From assembly GCA_034336665.1 (NCBI GenBank), contig CM067592.1:29981819-30045818 (forward strand): a DNA stretch of 64,000 nt. The letters are read 5' to 3'. Positions 61,511 through 64,000 of this stretch are shown here, in pieces (position 1 is the stretch's first letter; the number at the start of each line of letters is the position of its first letter). The stretch is from Luscinia megarhynchos (lineage: Eukaryota > Chordata > Aves > Passeriformes > Turdidae). The translations under genes were made by a program, and so were the position numbers. The notes below the pieces were generated by a model that did not search any database, was not told where the DNA came from, and was given only the letters and a program-made list of their open reading frames with translations.

Positions 61511-64000
61511 TGCTCTGTTTTGCACTAGCCCTCATTCAGGGCAACAGAAGTAAAGACATGTCTTCTGAGAAAAGCATAAGGACAGGCAAATTATAGTAAA
61601 TACAATGAGGAACTTGTCCTGTTGCAGCCTCCTATTTTTGTTTATTTTTCTAGCCAGTACCAGATGCTGAACTAATACAGATTGGCAAATACAAGAGCAA
61701 GGTTAGCTTGGCCAAAGTTCAGTTTCCATTCACACTCCATAGTGGTGCCCTCAAGACTGAAGTGCTATAGTCCCAACAGCTTGGCATCAACAAAAGGCAC
61801 AAACACTTTAAAATACTTGGAATTAAAAATAATGATACTATGCATCATGATAATATATGGAATTTCATATGAGTGTACATTGATGGAAGTAATAAGATAA
61901 GTTTGACTGTTCATGTTGGTCAGATCCACTAGGCAAATACATTTTAAAAAAATACACATCAGCTGACTTGAAACACAGATTATGTAGTTCATGTCCATAG
62001 TAAAGCCAGATCAGTATTTTAATTCAGAGAAACATGAATAAAACATTGTTTTAAAAGACAGAAAGTAGAGTCTTCATATAATTTTGAGGAGAAGGGTTTT
62101 TTTAAAATAGAGACTGACTGACTGAAAACTACAGATACAACTAAATATTGAAGGCATTTGGAAACCTAGCCCAGATGCAAATTTTGTCTTTGTGACTGCA
62201 ACGATCTAACTCAAAAGTGAGAAACGAACATCACAGAGCCTGGAGGTAAGATAGTAATAGAAATCTGGGTGTGAGTTCTGTGATTCTGATGTGTGTCTTC
62301 AAACATATACTACTTTTGAGGGCACCTCCATCTTTATGTAAATGATGAATTCCTAAAATGTGTACCATATGATTTGCAGAATAACAATGCCCCAGTTTTG
62401 CATAAATTAAACAGCAGATCTTGATAACTAAGCCTTCCCATTTACATTATGCCTCAGTTCCAAATCCATGGGATATAAATGAGAGCAGCATATGGTCCAG
62501 AATGGGAAAGCTGTGGGACTTTCATGTATGCACCATGGGAGCAAATGGCTGTCCCACAGATGGTGCAGCACTTGGATGCATCTCCTGTATGATGGATGCC
62601 AGCGCACAGGAGGATGGAGCCACGAGTAGCCTCTAGAGGTCCCCACTGGCAGGCACGCCTAGAACAGATGCTAGAGCTACACAAAGGGTTTGCGAGGGGA
62701 GATCTTTTTATATCTTGGCTTTCTGTTTTCAGTGCTTGTCTGTATGTGAAAATTTATGGCGTAGCTGAATGATCTTTCCAAAAAGCTGTACTATAGTTAG
62801 AACTTCTTTGTGAAGCGATAATAATAAAAATAATTTTATTTCAGATTAATCACTTCAGTTTTTCACATAAGCAGTGCAGGGAACAGACATACTTTTTGAG
62901 GTTTGTTTTAAACTCTCTTGGCCTAGGGCTGTTAAAAGAAACTCACAAAGCAGGATAGATTATAAAGAAAGATCTGAGACACTGCTCCTGTATTCCACAG
63001 ACTTCCATAGACTCAAGTTATATGCAATGCTGTAAACATTTAACATTTAGGCATAGACAACAGGGACAAAATCACTGATAGGAAAGTCAGAAAAATCTTT
63101 ATGTGAAAAGTAGTTCTGTTCACTGGTATATTTTTAAATATCAGGTTCAATTATTTGGAGAAGAGTTATAGGATATTGGAAAAAAAAAGAAAAAGTTTTA
63201 TTTCAAACACTGCTCTGTATTTACCTGTGAATCCATAGCCAGCTGTAAACAATAAACTATTTAGCCCACAGGGATCCTAGCCCACTGGTGTGTGTCCCAT
63301 TGGCTATAATCAACACATGCATATAAAGCAGCAGAAAATTGTCACAACAAACAGATAAGAAAATACTTGTGACAAATGACAGCACTGAACTAGGTAAAGA
63401 AAAGCATTGTGTACATACAAAACTCCTCTCCCTAGCCTTCTTCCCATGGCTAACCATATCTCCCACACCTGCCTGCCCTGCATGCACTCTCCTCCTGACC
63501 CCTCTCCCATTTCCTCCTCTTACAGCCAGATGCTTTCATGAATACTTTATAGTGTTGCTGCCATCAGGCATCTTACCACAGACTGGGAGCTTGATGTCCT
63601 TTGAAAATGCCTAGCTGGGCAGCAAGGGGCAAGGTTGCATGTGAGAGAAATCAAGTGGTGGGAGCTAGGCCAGAAGCATAAAGGATTGCCCCTTCCCTAT
63701 TACTAGGATGAGGATTTCTGGATCAGAGGCTGGCTAGCAGAAAAGAGAGCAGACATGCTAAAGCAGGCATGGGTGCAGAGATGTGGCAGCAGCAGAATGT
63801 GAGGCTAACTCCATATAGTGGGATTGATGCTATTGGGGAATGCTCTCTGCTGCCTCTGCTTGAGACCCCAAAAGCTCCTCCCACATGATTTGTACACACA
63901 TGAAGTATGTTTCTTCACACTTTTGTCTCCTTACCCTTTTTCCTCCTTCTACAAAGCAGTTTTATTTCATAATAGAGTTAAAGTGAGTCTGCAAACTTCC
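61511..64000. other. Intergenic DNA without recognised features
   Basis: Two and a half kb with short open frames on both strands and no similarity that I recognise. The window ends in this sequence. Confidence 0.5.

Overview
The window is vertebrate nuclear DNA, almost certainly from a bird and probably from a songbird. It has large introns, one isolated CpG island, several 3'-end fragments of CR1 retrotransposons with the avian ATTCTATGATTC-type tail, two solo retroviral LTRs (one like the TguLTR5 type of songbirds), and a short tRNA-Ile-headed, CR1-tailed SINE like zebra finch TguSINE1. No bacterial operon, CRISPR array, functional tRNA or rRNA gene is present.

One gene is recognisable: the 5' part of MPDZ (multi-PDZ protein MUPP1), on the minus strand. 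I assembled seventeen consecutive coding exons by eye, from the start codon at 35566 to the last certain splice donor at 1751. All sixteen junctions have GT-AG sites and consistent phase. Together they give 2445 nt, exactly 815 codons. They encode the N-terminal L27 domain and PDZ domains 1 to 5; the remaining PDZ domains lie beyond position 1. A non-coding first exon is inferred in a CpG island at about 42.64-43.92 kb, giving a first intron of about 7.8 kb before a tiny first coding exon that supplies only 16 coding nucleotides.

Layout: 1-1750 is intron 18 or an unresolved exon. 1751-35596 holds the coding exons, with a solo LTR in intron 17 (3046-3886, perfect 5-bp target duplication), a TguLTR5-like LTR in intron 14 (9012-9571) and a small CR1 fragment in intron 6. 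35597-43402 is intron 1. 42.64-43.92 kb is the promoter CpG island. 43.96-64 kb is AT-rich intergenic DNA without a recognisable gene, carrying one SINE, four CR1 copies (the longest about 1.6 kb with decayed reverse-transcriptase sequence) and some possible regulatory sequence.

MPDZ makes a scaffold protein of tight junctions and apical polarity complexes; its L27 and PDZ domains tether membrane proteins. In human, the DNA upstream of MPDZ is a gene desert reaching toward NFIB, which fits the empty right third here. The main second-look items are a coupled alternative-splicing arrangement at exons 12 and 13, an unresolved exon just after exon 18, a perfect 16-bp palindrome in a possible conserved non-coding element, and a tRNA-like sequence near 59.8 kb. 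I see no new multi-gene system.
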